Below are positions 25,940 through 35,190 of a stretch of 64,000 nt of DNA, in pieces (the stretch's first letter is position 1; each line of letters begins with the position of its first letter). The position numbers and the translations under genes were made by a program. The DNA is from Aliihoeflea sp052435735 (lineage in GTDB: Bacteria; Pseudomonadota; Alphaproteobacteria; Rhizobiales; Rhizobiaceae), in assembly GCA_052435735.1 (NCBI GenBank), contig JBQVNB010000011.1:68060-132059 (forward strand). Reading direction: 5' to 3'. Under the pieces are notes generated by a model. It was not told the origin of the DNA, ran no database searches, and saw only the letters and a program-made list of their open reading frames with translations.

Positions 25940-27829
25940 ATGACCATTGCAGAAAAACTGCCGCCCATGCAGACAGTGCGCGGCCATTCCTTCAACCAGG
26001 ACCTTCAGCGCGCGCCCTTTTATTTCGACGGCTGCGACACGCTGGTGAAGCTCTTCCGCCAGCGCTGCCAGGAACTCGGGCCCAAGATCGCGCATCGCGA
26101 GAAGGATTTCGGCATCTGGCTCGCCTATAGCTGGACCGATTTCTACGAGCATGCCCGCCTGATCGGCCTCGGCCTGATCGCGCTCGGGCTGAAGCGCGGC
26201 GAGGTCGTTTCCATCCTGTCGGAAGACAACAAGGAGTGGATTTACTCCGATCTCGGCATCCAATCCGTCGGCGGCATCGCGTCGGGTGTCTACACGACCG
26301 ATTCCGCCAAGCAGCTTCAATATCTCGTCACCGATTCCGACAGCCGCTTCCTGTTCGTCGAAAATGACGAGCAATTGGACAAGTTCCTGTCCGTGCGCGA
26401 CCAGATGCCCGGGCTTTCCAAGGTGGTCGTCTTCGACCGCGACGGGCTGCACGAATTCGCCGACGACCAGGTCATCTTCCTCGAGGACCTCTACCGGATC
26501 GGCCGCGAATTCCTGAAGGAGAACCCCAACCGGTTCGACGAGGAGATCGCGAAGTCGCAGCCGCAGGACACGGCGATCCTGGTCTACACCTCCGGCACGA
26601 CCGGCCCGCCGAAGGGCGCGATGATCTCGCATTCCAACATCATCGCATCGGTCATCGGCTCGGCGCTGACGCTGCCCGTAACGCCTGACGACGACCAGGT
26701 CTGCTTCCTGCCGCTCTGCCACATCCTCGAGCGCCTGATCACGGTCTTCACCCCGATCGGGCTGAAGTCGACCGTCAATTTCGCCGAAAGCCCCGAAACG
26801 GTCTTCGACAATGTCCGCGAGGTTTCTCCGCACGTCTTCACCGGCGTCCCGCGCGTGTGGGAAAAAATCTACAGCCGCATCTCGATCATGGCGAACGATT
26901 CCACGCCGATCGGCCGCTGGGCCTACCGGCAGGCGGTGAAGACCGGCATGAAACGTGCCGCCGCGCTTGAAGCGGGCGATCCGGTTCCGGCCGGAACCAA
27001 GCTCGCCTATTCGTTCTGGGACTTCATGGTGCTCGGCAATCTGCGGCGCATGCTCGGCTTCGACCGTCTGCGGCGCGGCACGACGGGCGCGGCGCCGATC
27101 TCGCCCGATCTCTTGAAATGGTACAAGGCCGTGGGCATCACCGTCCTCGAAGGCTACGGCATGACCGAAAGCTCGGGTGTCATCTCGATCAACCTTCTGG
27201 AGGATTCGAAGAACGGCAGCGTCGGCAAGGTCGTGCCGGGCTCGCAAGTGCGGATCTCCCCGGAAGGCGAGATCCAGTACAAGGGCGCCAATGTCTTCAA
27301 GGGCTATTGGAACAAGCCCGACAAGACCGCCGAGACGATCAGCGAGGATGGCTGGCTGAAGACCGGCGACGTCGGACGCATCGACAATCAAGGCTTCCTC
27401 TTCGTCACCGGCCGCGTCAAGGACATTATCATCACCGCCGGCGGCAAGAACATCACCCCGGCCGAGATCGAGAACCGGTTGAAGTTCTCGCCTTACATCT
27501 CGGATGCCGTCGTCATCGGCGACAAGCGCAAGTTCCTGTCCTGCCTGATCATGATCGACCAGGAAAACGTCGAAAAGTTCGCGCAGGATCGCAAGGTGCC
27601 GTTCAACAATTTCAAGTCACTATGCGCGGCACAGGAGGTGCGCGACCTGATCGGCTCCGTCGTCGACGAGACCAACCGCGAATTCGCCCGCGTGGAGCAG
27701 ATCAAGGATTTCAGGCTCATCGACGTCCTCCTCACCGCCGAGGATGAGGAACTCACGGCGACGATGAAGCTGAAGAGAAGTTTCGTCGAGCAGAAGCACA
27801 AGCCTCTGATCGACGAGATGTACGGTTGA
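25940..27829 (+). CDS. AMP-dependent acyl-CoA synthetase (long-chain fatty acid type)
   Basis: A 629-residue adenylate-forming ligase. The ATP loop is ILVYTSGTTGPPKGAMISHS, the A5 motif GYGMTESSG, the A7 block GWLKTGDVG and the A8 block GRVKDIIITAGGKNITPAE. It activates a free acid to its CoA ester on the inner face of the membrane. Its place between Liv permease genes and the solute-binding protein gene suggests it activates the imported acid directly. Length and motifs fit the FAA1-like long-chain class, but similar enzymes also act on shorter or substituted acids. A GGGAGGAAA site precedes the ATG. Confidence 0.92.
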   Translation: MTIAEKLPPMQTVRGHSFNQDLQRAPFYFDGCDTLVKLFRQRCQELGPKIAHREKDFGIWLAYSWTDFYEHARLIGLGLIALGLKRGEVVSILSEDNKEWIYSDLGIQSVGGIASGVYTTDSAKQLQYLVTDSDSRFLFVENDEQLDKFLSVRDQMPGLSKVVVFDRDGLHEFADDQVIFLEDLYRIGREFLKENPNRFDEEIAKSQPQDTAILVYTSGTTGPPKGAMISHSNIIASVIGSALTLPVTPDDDQVCFLPLCHILERLITVFTPIGLKSTVNFAESPETVFDNVREVSPHVFTGVPRVWEKIYSRISIMANDSTPIGRWAYRQAVKTGMKRAAALEAGDPVPAGTKLAYSFWDFMVLGNLRRMLGFDRLRRGTTGAAPISPDLLKWYKAVGITVLEGYGMTESSGVISINLLEDSKNGSVGKVVPGSQVRISPEGEIQYKGANVFKGYWNKPDKTAETISEDGWLKTGDVGRIDNQGFLFVTGRVKDIIITAGGKNITPAEIENRLKFSPYISDAVVIGDKRKFLSCLIMIDQENVEKFAQDRKVPFNNFKSLCAAQEVRDLIGSVVDETNREFARVEQIKDFRLIDVLLTAEDEELTATMKLKRSFVEQKHKPLIDEMYG

Positions 27830-27877
27830 GGAGAACCGTACGAAAACAATGCGGAACAACCCCAGGAGGAGTTTGAA

Positions 27878-29116
27878 ATGAGACTGTTGTTCGGAAAATC
27901 CATTCTCGCGCTCGGGCTTGCCGCCGGCATGTCCACCGCGGCCTTCGCCACGCAGGGCGTCACCGACACGGAAGTCGTGATCGGCTCGAACGGCGATCTG
28001 TCGGGCATCTTCGCCGCCTTCAATGTCGGCGCCATCAAGGCCGCGCAGAACCTCTTCGACGAGATCAACGCGGAAGGCGGCATCCACGGACGCCAGATCC
28101 GCTTCGTCGTCGAGGATCACGGCTACCAGGTGCCGCGCGCCGTGCAGAACTTCAACAAGCTGGTCAATTCCGACCAGGTCTTCGCGATGATCCTGAACCT
28201 CGGCACGCCGCACAACATCGCCGGCTTCCAGATCATGGAGCCCAAGCAGGTCGCCAATATCGGCCCGCTCACCTCGGCGCGGCAGATGCTCGAAGGCGAC
28301 ATCACCTACAAATATTCGGGTTTCGCGGCCTACTATGACGGCCTGCGCGCCGGCATCAAGATGCTGGCCGAGGAGGGCGGCGACGAGGTCGCGAACATCT
28401 GCTCCATGTACCTGCCGTCCGATTTCGGCCTCGAAGTCCATGAAGCCGCCGTCGACGAGGCCGAGGCGCTCGGCCTGACCTTTGCCGGCGAGACGACGCA
28501 CCGTCCCGACGAGCAGGATTTCGTCGGCGCCGTCACGCGCCTGCGCGAGCTCAACTGCGACATCATCGCGACCGGCGTCGGCGTGCGCCAGACGATCATC
28601 GCGCTCGGCACCGCCAAGCGCCTCGGCTGGAACGACGTCAAGTTCATCGGCTCGTCGGCCGGCTTCAACACCGCCATCGCCAAGGTCGAAGGCGGGGTGA
28701 CGGAAGGCTACTACGCCGCCGCAGGCTGGGCCGACCATGAGGACCGGATGGACAATCCGGAAGTGAAGGCTTGGGCCGACGGCTATGCCGAGAAGAACGG
28801 CGAGCCGGCCGGCACGGCCGCGATCCTTGGCCATGGCGCCGCAACGACGCTGGTCAAGGCGCTCGAGGCTGCAGGTCCCGACCTTACGGCCGAAAGCTTC
28901 AAGGACGCGATGGAAAGCCTCGAATATACCGACGTCATCTCCGGTGACATCCCGGTCAAGTACACGCCCGAAGACCACCAGGGCGGCGCGACGATTGTGA
29001 TCTCGAAGATCGAGGGAGGCAAGTGGATCGAGGTCGGCCGCATCGACCCGACCGAGGAAGCCGCGATGGACGTTGCGCCCGCCGAAGGCGAGGAAGAGAC
29101 CGACACCGCCGACTGA
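27878..29116 (+). CDS. ABC transporter periplasmic substrate-binding protein (LivJ-like)
   Basis: A 412-residue protein with the signal peptide MRLLFGKSILALGLAAGMST cleaved near AFA. The type I periplasmic-binding fold is marked by GVTDTEVVIGSNGDLSGIFA, INAEGGIHGRQIRF and GYQVPRAVQNFNKLV. An acidic tail (PAEGEEETDTAD) is unusual. It completes the Liv-type importer with the four genes upstream. The binding pocket cannot be read confidently, so the ligand is unknown; the neighbouring CoA ligase argues for an organic acid rather than leucine. A terminator follows. Confidence 0.92.
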   Translation: MRLLFGKSILALGLAAGMSTAAFATQGVTDTEVVIGSNGDLSGIFAAFNVGAIKAAQNLFDEINAEGGIHGRQIRFVVEDHGYQVPRAVQNFNKLVNSDQVFAMILNLGTPHNIAGFQIMEPKQVANIGPLTSARQMLEGDITYKYSGFAAYYDGLRAGIKMLAEEGGDEVANICSMYLPSDFGLEVHEAAVDEAEALGLTFAGETTHRPDEQDFVGAVTRLRELNCDIIATGVGVRQTIIALGTAKRLGWNDVKFIGSSAGFNTAIAKVEGGVTEGYYAAAGWADHEDRMDNPEVKAWADGYAEKNGEPAGTAAILGHGAATTLVKALEAAGPDLTAESFKDAMESLEYTDVISGDIPVKYTPEDHQGGATIVISKIEGGKWIEVGRIDPTEEAAMDVAPAEGEEETDTAD

Positions 29117-29138
29117 TCGACCGGCCTTCGAAACGACG

Positions 29139-29169
29139 ACGCCGCCCGGGTTTTCCGGGCGGCGTTTTT
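29139..29169. terminator. Bidirectional intrinsic terminator
   Basis: An 11-base perfect stem, ACGCCGCCCGG with its complement, loop GTTTT, then a five-T run. It sits between the end of the solute-binding protein gene (plus) and the end of the RND pump gene (minus). Confidence 0.88.
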
Positions 29170-29186
29170 CGTTGTGCGTGCGCTGA

Positions 29187-32100
29187 TTACTCTGCCGGGG
29201 CGAGGTTGGCTTCGGTCGCCGAGGCCTGCGCCAGTTCGCGCTCCAGCCGCTCCTCCTCTTCCACCTTCGGCGTCACCCAGCGGCCGAGCAGCAGATAGGC
29301 GACCGGCGTCAGGTAGAGCGTCGAGATGGTGGAGAGGCCAAGCCCGCCGACGATGACCCAGCCGAGCGCGATGCGCGCTTCCGCGCCGGCACCCGAGGCG
29401 AGGATCAGCGGCAGCCCGCCGACGATGGTGCACAGCATGGTCATCATCACCGGGCGCAGGCGCACGTTCGAGGCTTCCTCGATCGCGTCGCGCACATTGC
29501 GGCCGCGGTCGCGGAGCTGGTTGGCGAACTCGACGATCAGGATGCCGTTCTTGGCCATGATGCCGACAAGCAGCACCAGCCCGATCTGCGAATAGACGTT
29601 GAGCGTCGTGCCGGTCATCAGCATGGCGAAAACCGCGCAGGCAAGGCCCAGCGGCACCGTCGCCATGATGATGACGGCGCTGGTGAAGCTTTCGAACTGC
29701 GCCCCCAACACGAGGAGCACGATGACGAGCGCGAAGCCCATGATCGTGAACATCGCGCTCGACGTCTCGCCCAGCGTCGCGGCTTCGGCGAGCGGAAGGA
29801 CGCGCGCGCCTTCGGGCATGTGGCGCTCGGCGATCTGGGTCGCCACCGCCAGCGCCTCGCCGAGCGGGAACCCGTCGGCCAGCGCCGAGGTGATCGACAC
29901 CGAGCGCAACTGCTCCTCGCGCGACAGTTCCGGCGGCACTGCGATCTCGCGGATCGAGGCGATGGTGGACACCGGCACGAAGCGCCCGTCGCCGGTCTTC
30001 AGGTAGATGTTTTCGAGGTCGGTCGGATCGTTGATCGGGTTGGTCGTCGAGACCAGCTTCACCGCAAAGGCGCGGTCGTCGATGAAGACCTCGCCGATCT
30101 CGCGTCCGTCGAGCAGCGATTGCAGCGCCTGGGCGAGTCCGGAAATCTCGATGCCGAGGTCGGAGGCCCGCTCGCGGTCGATCGACACGGCAAGCTGGGG
30201 CTGGGTGGATTCGGTCGACAGCCGTGCCTGCTGGAAGCGCGGATCGTCCTGCATGTCGGCGACGATCGCCGCCGCGGCCGCGCCCAGATTCTGGTAGTTG
30301 TTGCCGAGGATCGCGAATTGCAGGCCGGAACCGGCGCCGCGAATGCCAAGGCTGTTGGGCTGGAAGGCGAAGGCGCGCACGCCCGGCACCTGCTCGACCA
30401 GCGCGTTGACCTCGTCGAGGATTTCCTGCTGCGAACGCTCGCGCTCGCTCCAGGGGGCCAGAGTCATGGCGATGAAGCCGGAATTGGTCGAACCGCCCTG
30501 GCCGGCAAGCGAGAAGGTGCTCTCGATCTCGCCGGTCTCGCGCAGCGGCTGCATCAGCCGCTCGACCTCGGCCATCTGCTGGGCGAGATAGTCGATCGAG
30601 ACGCCCTGCGGCGCGGAAATCCGCATGAAGGCGGCGGAGCGGTCCTCCGGCGGCGTCAGTTCGGATTCGAGCAGGCCGAATGCGGCGGCTGCCGCGCCGG
30701 CGAAGATGACGGAGACCATCACGACGACGATCGGCGCGTTGAGGCAGGCGGCCAACGTGCGCCGGTAGATTTCGGCGAGCACGCCGCCCAGCCGGCCGAT
30801 CACGCCGTCGTCCTTGGCATCGTGGCTGCCTTCCTTGAGCATGCGCGAGGCAACCATCGGGCACAGCGACAACGAGACGATCGAGGAGAGGAACACCGCG
30901 ATCGCCATGACGAAGCCGAATTCGCGGAAGAGCCCGCCAGCCTGGCCGGGCAGGAAGGAGAGCGGCACGAAGACGGCCACCAGCGTCGCCGTCGTCGCCA
31001 GGATGGCGAAGAACACTTCGCGCGTGCCGAGCACCGCCGCCGCGCGCGGTCCCATGCCCTGGTTGCGCCGGCGCACGATGTTTTCCAGCACCACGATCGC
31101 GTCGTCGACGACGAGGCCCGTCGCCAGCACCAGCGCAAGCAGCGTCAGGATGTTGAGCGAGAAGCCGAGCAGATAGACGGCCGCCACCGTGCCGATCAGC
31201 GAGATCGGCAATGCGAGCGCGGGAATGATCGTCGCCCGCCAGTCGCGCAGGAAGACGAAGATGATCAGAAGCACCACCGTCACCGAAATGCCGAGCGCGA
31301 TCTCGACCTCGTGGATGGCGCCCTGGATGAAGGTCGCGTCGTCGCTGCGCACCGAGACGTTCATGCCTTCCGGCAGGGTCGGGCGAACCCGCTCGACGGC
31401 CGCGCGCACGCCCTCGGAAATGTCGAGCGTGTTGGACTGCGCCTGGCGGATGATGCCGAGGCCGATGCCGGGCACGCTGTCGGAGCGCAGGATGGATTCG
31501 CCGATGTCCGGACCGAGCGTCACATTCGCGACGTCGCGCAGCCGCGCGCCGCCCGCTATGACGATGTTCTCGAAATCCTCGGGCGTCGTCACCGGCGCGG
31601 TGGCGCGCACGACGAGGTCCTGCGTGCTCGAAGACAGGCTGCCCGCCGGCGTGTCGAAGGAGATGGTGTTGAGCGCGGTCTGGATGTCGGCCACCGTCAG
31701 GCCGAGGCTCGCCAGCCGGTTCTGGTCGATGTCGATGCGGAAGATCTTCTCGCGCCCGCCATAGACCTGCACGTCGGCGACGCCGGGCACGGAGGCGAAC
31801 TGGTCGACGAGTTGGTCCTCGATGAAGAGGGTCATGTCCTCGATGTTCATCGAGGATGACGTCACCGAAAGGCGCATGATCGCCTGGGCGTTGTCGTCCG
31901 CCTTGACGATCAGCGGCGCCTCGGCATTGTCGGGCAAATTGTTCTGCACCCGGCTCACCGCGTCGCGCATGTCCGAGGCGGCGGTGTCGAGATTGACGTT
32001 GTCGTTGAATTCCACCGTCACGCGGGAGCGGCCGAACGATGACGAGGACGAGATCGAGTTGACGCCGGGAACGCGCGAGACGGCGCCTTCGAGGATCGAC

Positions 32101-32324
32101 GTCAGTTCGCGGTCGATGGTTTCGGCCGCCGCGCCGATATAGTCGGTGCGGATGGTGATGACGGGGCGGTCGACATCGGGCAGTTCGCGCACCTCGACGC
32201 CGAAGAAGGCGGCAAGGCCGGCCACCGCGATCAGCACGTTGACCACGAAGGCGAGGACGGCGCGGCGCACGAAGAGCGCCGTCATGTCGTTGACGTTGTG
32301 GATCTGGTCGGTGCCGTTGGACAT
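29187..32324 (-). CDS. RND family efflux transporter permease
   Basis: A 1045-residue AcrB/MexB-type inner-membrane pump, full length for the family. It has the N-terminal helix after VRRAVLAFVVNVLIAVAGLA, two large periplasmic loops and the proton-relay helix LVLATGLVVDDAIVVLENIV with the paired Asp residues. The adaptor is encoded 12 bases upstream. Motifs place it with the multidrug/lipophile HAE1 group rather than heavy-metal pumps. No outer-membrane channel gene is nearby, so a distant TolC-like protein must serve it. Confidence 0.94.
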   Translation of the reverse strand: MSNGTDQIHNVNDMTALFVRRAVLAFVVNVLIAVAGLAAFFGVEVRELPDVDRPVITIRTDYIGAAAETIDRELTSILEGAVSRVPGVNSISSSSSFGRSRVTVEFNDNVNLDTAASDMRDAVSRVQNNLPDNAEAPLIVKADDNAQAIMRLSVTSSSMNIEDMTLFIEDQLVDQFASVPGVADVQVYGGREKIFRIDIDQNRLASLGLTVADIQTALNTISFDTPAGSLSSSTQDLVVRATAPVTTPEDFENIVIAGGARLRDVANVTLGPDIGESILRSDSVPGIGLGIIRQAQSNTLDISEGVRAAVERVRPTLPEGMNVSVRSDDATFIQGAIHEVEIALGISVTVVLLIIFVFLRDWRATIIPALALPISLIGTVAAVYLLGFSLNILTLLALVLATGLVVDDAIVVLENIVRRRNQGMGPRAAAVLGTREVFFAILATTATLVAVFVPLSFLPGQAGGLFREFGFVMAIAVFLSSIVSLSLCPMVASRMLKEGSHDAKDDGVIGRLGGVLAEIYRRTLAACLNAPIVVVMVSVIFAGAAAAAFGLLESELTPPEDRSAAFMRISAPQGVSIDYLAQQMAEVERLMQPLRETGEIESTFSLAGQGGSTNSGFIAMTLAPWSERERSQQEILDEVNALVEQVPGVRAFAFQPNSLGIRGAGSGLQFAILGNNYQNLGAAAAAIVADMQDDPRFQQARLSTESTQPQLAVSIDRERASDLGIEISGLAQALQSLLDGREIGEVFIDDRAFAVKLVSTTNPINDPTDLENIYLKTGDGRFVPVSTIASIREIAVPPELSREEQLRSVSITSALADGFPLGEALAVATQIAERHMPEGARVLPLAEAATLGETSSAMFTIMGFALVIVLLVLGAQFESFTSAVIIMATVPLGLACAVFAMLMTGTTLNVYSQIGLVLLVGIMAKNGILIVEFANQLRDRGRNVRDAIEEASNVRLRPVMMTMLCTIVGGLPLILASGAGAEARIALGWVIVGGLGLSTISTLYLTPVAYLLLGRWVTPKVEEEERLERELAQASATEANLAPAE

Positions 32325-32336
32325 GACGCTGCCCCC

Positions 32337-33512
32337 TTACGAGCCGCGTGCTTCGACGGCGGGCAGGCCTTCCGCCCCCTGGCCGCGGCGCTGCGCGATC
32401 CGCACGTCGCCGCCTTCGCGCACGAGATGGATGCCCTCGGAGACGACCTGCATGCCCGGCTCGACCTCGGCCGCGATCAGGATGGAATCGGTGTTGCGCT
32501 GGACGACGCGGACGGGCGTGCGCCGGGCGACGCCGTCCTCCACGGTCCAGATGAACGCTCCGTCCGTGCCCCATTGCACGGTCAGCGGATCGACCGCCGG
32601 ATAGGTTTCGCCGGCAAAGGTCATGCGGACCTGAAAGGACATGCCGGCGCGCAGCGCGTCGCTCGGATTGTCGATCGTCGCCTCGACGCGCAGCGTGCGG
32701 CTTTCCGCATCCACGCGGTTGTCGATGGCGCTCACCTCGCCGCGAAACACCTCGTTCGGCCGGGCGATCAGCGAGGCCTCGATCTCGGCGCCGACCTCGA
32801 TGGCTCCGGCATAGCGTTCCGGTGCCCAGAAATCGATGAGGATCGACGTGCGGTCGTCGATCGACGCGATCTCGGTCGAACTCGTCACATAGTTGCCAAC
32901 CGAAACGGGAAGGATGCCGACGATGCCGGAAATCGGCGCCTCGATCTGGCGGCGGTCGAGCGCCAGTTCGGCGTCCGCGAGTTCGAGCCGCGCATTCTCG
33001 ACGCCGAGCTGCGCCTCGGTCACCTGCACCTGCGAGGCCGTGTTCGAGGAGCGAAGCTGATTGACGCGCTCCAGCCGAGCCTGCGCGTCTTCGAGCGCAA
33101 AGCGGGCGCGCTCCGCGCCGATCGTCTCCGCCTGCGAATCGAGCCGTGCGATGATGTCGCCGGCTTCCACCGTCGAGCCGGAGCGCACCAGAATTTCCGT
33201 CAGCCGTCCCGAGGCGAAAGGCGTCACCGCAACCGTTTCGGCCGCGCGGCCGGTGCCGATCGCCTGAAGTCGGTCATTGATCGTCGCGGTCGTGACCGGC
33301 GTCGTTATGACGCCGCCTCCGCCTCCGCCACCCGCGCCGCCGCGTCCCTGTCCGCCGCGTGCCGCCGGGGCGGAGGCTTCCGTGGCGGCCGGTGCCGAGC
33401 CGATACCGAAGCTCGCCAGCGTCTCGCGCGATCCGGGCACGAAGAAAACCCACGCTGCGGCGCCGATGGCGAGCAAGGCGATGCAGACGATGAGCTGTTT
33501 CCAGATCGGCAT
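32337..33512 (-). CDS. RND efflux periplasmic adaptor (membrane fusion protein)
   Basis: A 391-residue adaptor: one N-terminal membrane anchor (LIVCIALLAIGAAAWVFFVP), a Gly/Arg/Ala-rich linker with GGGGGGG at residues about 50-67, a split lipoyl domain (VEAGDIIARLDSQ and RRQIEAPISGIVGILPVSVG), a coiled-coil hairpin (residues about 105-155) and a beta-barrel. It links the RND pump to an outer-membrane channel. It is the first gene of the two-gene operon. No regulator gene is adjacent. Confidence 0.92.
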   Translation of the reverse strand: MPIWKQLIVCIALLAIGAAAWVFFVPGSRETLASFGIGSAPAATEASAPAARGGQGRGGAGGGGGGGVITTPVTTATINDRLQAIGTGRAAETVAVTPFASGRLTEILVRSGSTVEAGDIIARLDSQAETIGAERARFALEDAQARLERVNQLRSSNTASQVQVTEAQLGVENARLELADAELALDRRQIEAPISGIVGILPVSVGNYVTSSTEIASIDDRTSILIDFWAPERYAGAIEVGAEIEASLIARPNEVFRGEVSAIDNRVDAESRTLRVEATIDNPSDALRAGMSFQVRMTFAGETYPAVDPLTVQWGTDGAFIWTVEDGVARRTPVRVVQRNTDSILIAAEVEPGMQVVSEGIHLVREGGDVRIAQRRGQGAEGLPAVEARGS

Positions 33513-33720
33513 GGGTGACTCCGGTTCAAAATCCGACCGCAGCGCGCGAAGCCTCGAAGCCTCGGAGCGGATGCAGCAACATGCGAAGGTGACGGGCGAT
33601 GCGCTCCGCTGGACGATTTATGCCAGCAGCAGGCGGTCCATGCACCAGTTTTGTTGTTAAATATCCGTAAGGAACGGCACATCTGACCACGCTTTGGCCC
33701 TTGAGAGGCGCACGAATGCG

Positions 33721-33735
33721 TGATCCAAATGATCA
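33721..33735. promoter_or_regulatory. Possible operator TGATC-N5-GATCA
   Basis: A short inverted repeat, TGATCCAAATGATCA, about 70 bases before the glutamine-synthetase-like gene. It looks like sites used by GntR or AsnC/Lrp family regulators, but no regulator gene is adjacent and a 5+5 palindrome can occur by chance. The rest of the 290-base divergent gap shows no gene. Confidence 0.3.
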
Positions 33736-33804
33736 TCTTGGGCCGCAAGTGCCCCTGCTCGAACAACAAGGCACGCCATCTGGCGCCGCCGCACAGAGGG
33801 CCGC

Positions 33805-35175
33805 ATGACCGGATCGCTTTCCTTCGACGCCTTGAAGAAACTGGTCGCAGCCGGCGACATCGATACCATTCTCGTCGCGGCCGCCGACATGCAGGGCCGC
33901 CTCATCGGCAAGCGCTTCACGGCGCGGCACTTCCTTGCCGGCGCCTATGAAGAAACCCATGGCTGCAACTACCTGCTCGCCAACGACATCGATATGGAGC
34001 CGGTCCCCGGCTACAAGGCGGCAAGCTGGCAGAAGGGCTATGGCGATTTCGTCATCAAGCCGGACCTGTCGACCATCCGCCTGACGCCGTGGCTGGAAAA
34101 GACCGCGCTCGTCCTTTCCGACCTTCTCGACCATCACAGCCACGAAGACCTTGCCCACTCGCCGCGCGCCATCCTCAAGCGCCAGGTCGACCGGCTGAAG
34201 GATCGCGGCTATCTCGCCTATTTCGCCTCCGAACTCGAATTCTACCTGTTCGACGAAAGCTATGAGAGCGCCCAGGGACAGGGCTGGAAAGAGCTTCGCA
34301 CCGCCTCTCCGCATATCGGCGACTACCTGATCCAGATCACGTCGAAGGAAGAGGAATACATGCGCGCCCTGCGCAACGGCCTCGAGGAGGCCGGCATTCC
34401 CGTCGAGAATTCCAAGGGCGAATGGGGACCGGGGCAGGAGGAGATCAACGTCTATTATTCCGATGCGCTCGAAATGGCCGACCGCCACGTCTTCCTGAAG
34501 AATGCCGCCAAGGAGATCGCGCATCTGCAAGGCAAGGCCGTCACCTTCATGGCCAAATACGACTACGCGCTGGCGGGCAATTCGAGCCACATCCACAATT
34601 CGATCTGGTCGGCCAACGGCAAGACGCCGCTCTTCTTCGACAAGAAGGGCGAATACACGATGACGCCGCTGATGCGCTCATGGGTCGCCGGCCAGCTCAA
34701 ATACGCCGCCGACTATACCTGGTTCCTCGCGCCTTACGTCAATTCCTACAAGCGCTTCCAGGCTGGCACCTTCGCCCCGACCAAGATGATCTGGAGCCGC
34801 GACAACCGCACGGCCGGCTTCCGGCTCTGCGGGGAGGGGACCAAGGGCATCCGCACCGAATGCCGCATCGGCGGCGCCGACCTGAACCCCTATCTCGCCT
34901 TCGCCGCCCTCATCGCCGCCGGCCTTGCCGGCATCGACGAAAAGCTCGACCTGCCCGCCCCCTTCGAGGGCGACGCCTACCAGGGCGCCGAATTGCCCGA
35001 AATCCCCAAGACCCTGCGCGCCGCCATCGCGACGCTGGAGCGCTCCGACATGCTCCGCAGCGCCCTCGGCCACGACGTCGTCGAGCACTATCTCCACACC
35101 GCGCGCTGGGAGCAGATGGAATACGACCGCCGCGTCACCGACTGGGAACTCCATCGGGGATTTGAGCGGTACTAG
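33805..35175 (+). CDS. Glutamine synthetase family ligase (gamma-glutamyl-amine type)
   Basis: A 456-residue member of the glutamine synthetase fold but not housekeeping GlnA: it lacks the adenylylation-site Tyr context and starts with the GSIII/PuuA-like block AAADMQGRLIGKRFTARHFL. The ATP-grasp core has ASELEFYLFDESYESAQ, GEWGPGQEEINVYYSDALEM, NSSHIHNSIWSANG and GIRTECRIGGADLNPYLAFA. Such enzymes add glutamate to amines (PuuA, IpuC, GlnA4). The downstream aldehyde and alcohol dehydrogenases suggest an amino alcohol or polyamine as substrate. This is inference from context. Confidence 0.86.
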   Translation: MTGSLSFDALKKLVAAGDIDTILVAAADMQGRLIGKRFTARHFLAGAYEETHGCNYLLANDIDMEPVPGYKAASWQKGYGDFVIKPDLSTIRLTPWLEKTALVLSDLLDHHSHEDLAHSPRAILKRQVDRLKDRGYLAYFASELEFYLFDESYESAQGQGWKELRTASPHIGDYLIQITSKEEEYMRALRNGLEEAGIPVENSKGEWGPGQEEINVYYSDALEMADRHVFLKNAAKEIAHLQGKAVTFMAKYDYALAGNSSHIHNSIWSANGKTPLFFDKKGEYTMTPLMRSWVAGQLKYAADYTWFLAPYVNSYKRFQAGTFAPTKMIWSRDNRTAGFRLCGEGTKGIRTECRIGGADLNPYLAFAALIAAGLAGIDEKLDLPAPFEGDAYQGAELPEIPKTLRAAIATLERSDMLRSALGHDVVEHYLHTARWEQMEYDRRVTDWELHRGFERY

Positions 35176-35190
35176 AAACCGGAGACTATC

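Noticed and set aside
28783..32574. Very long minus-strand open frame (1263 codons) overlapping the RND pump and the solute-binding protein gene
   Set aside because: Arg/Pro/Ala-rich shadow of real genes in GC-rich DNA; the frame that encodes the RND pump has complete family motifs.
33805..35175. Housekeeping glutamine synthetase glnA
   Set aside because: N-terminal block and active-site context follow the PuuA/GlnT-like subgroup and the neighbours are dehydrogenases, not glnB.
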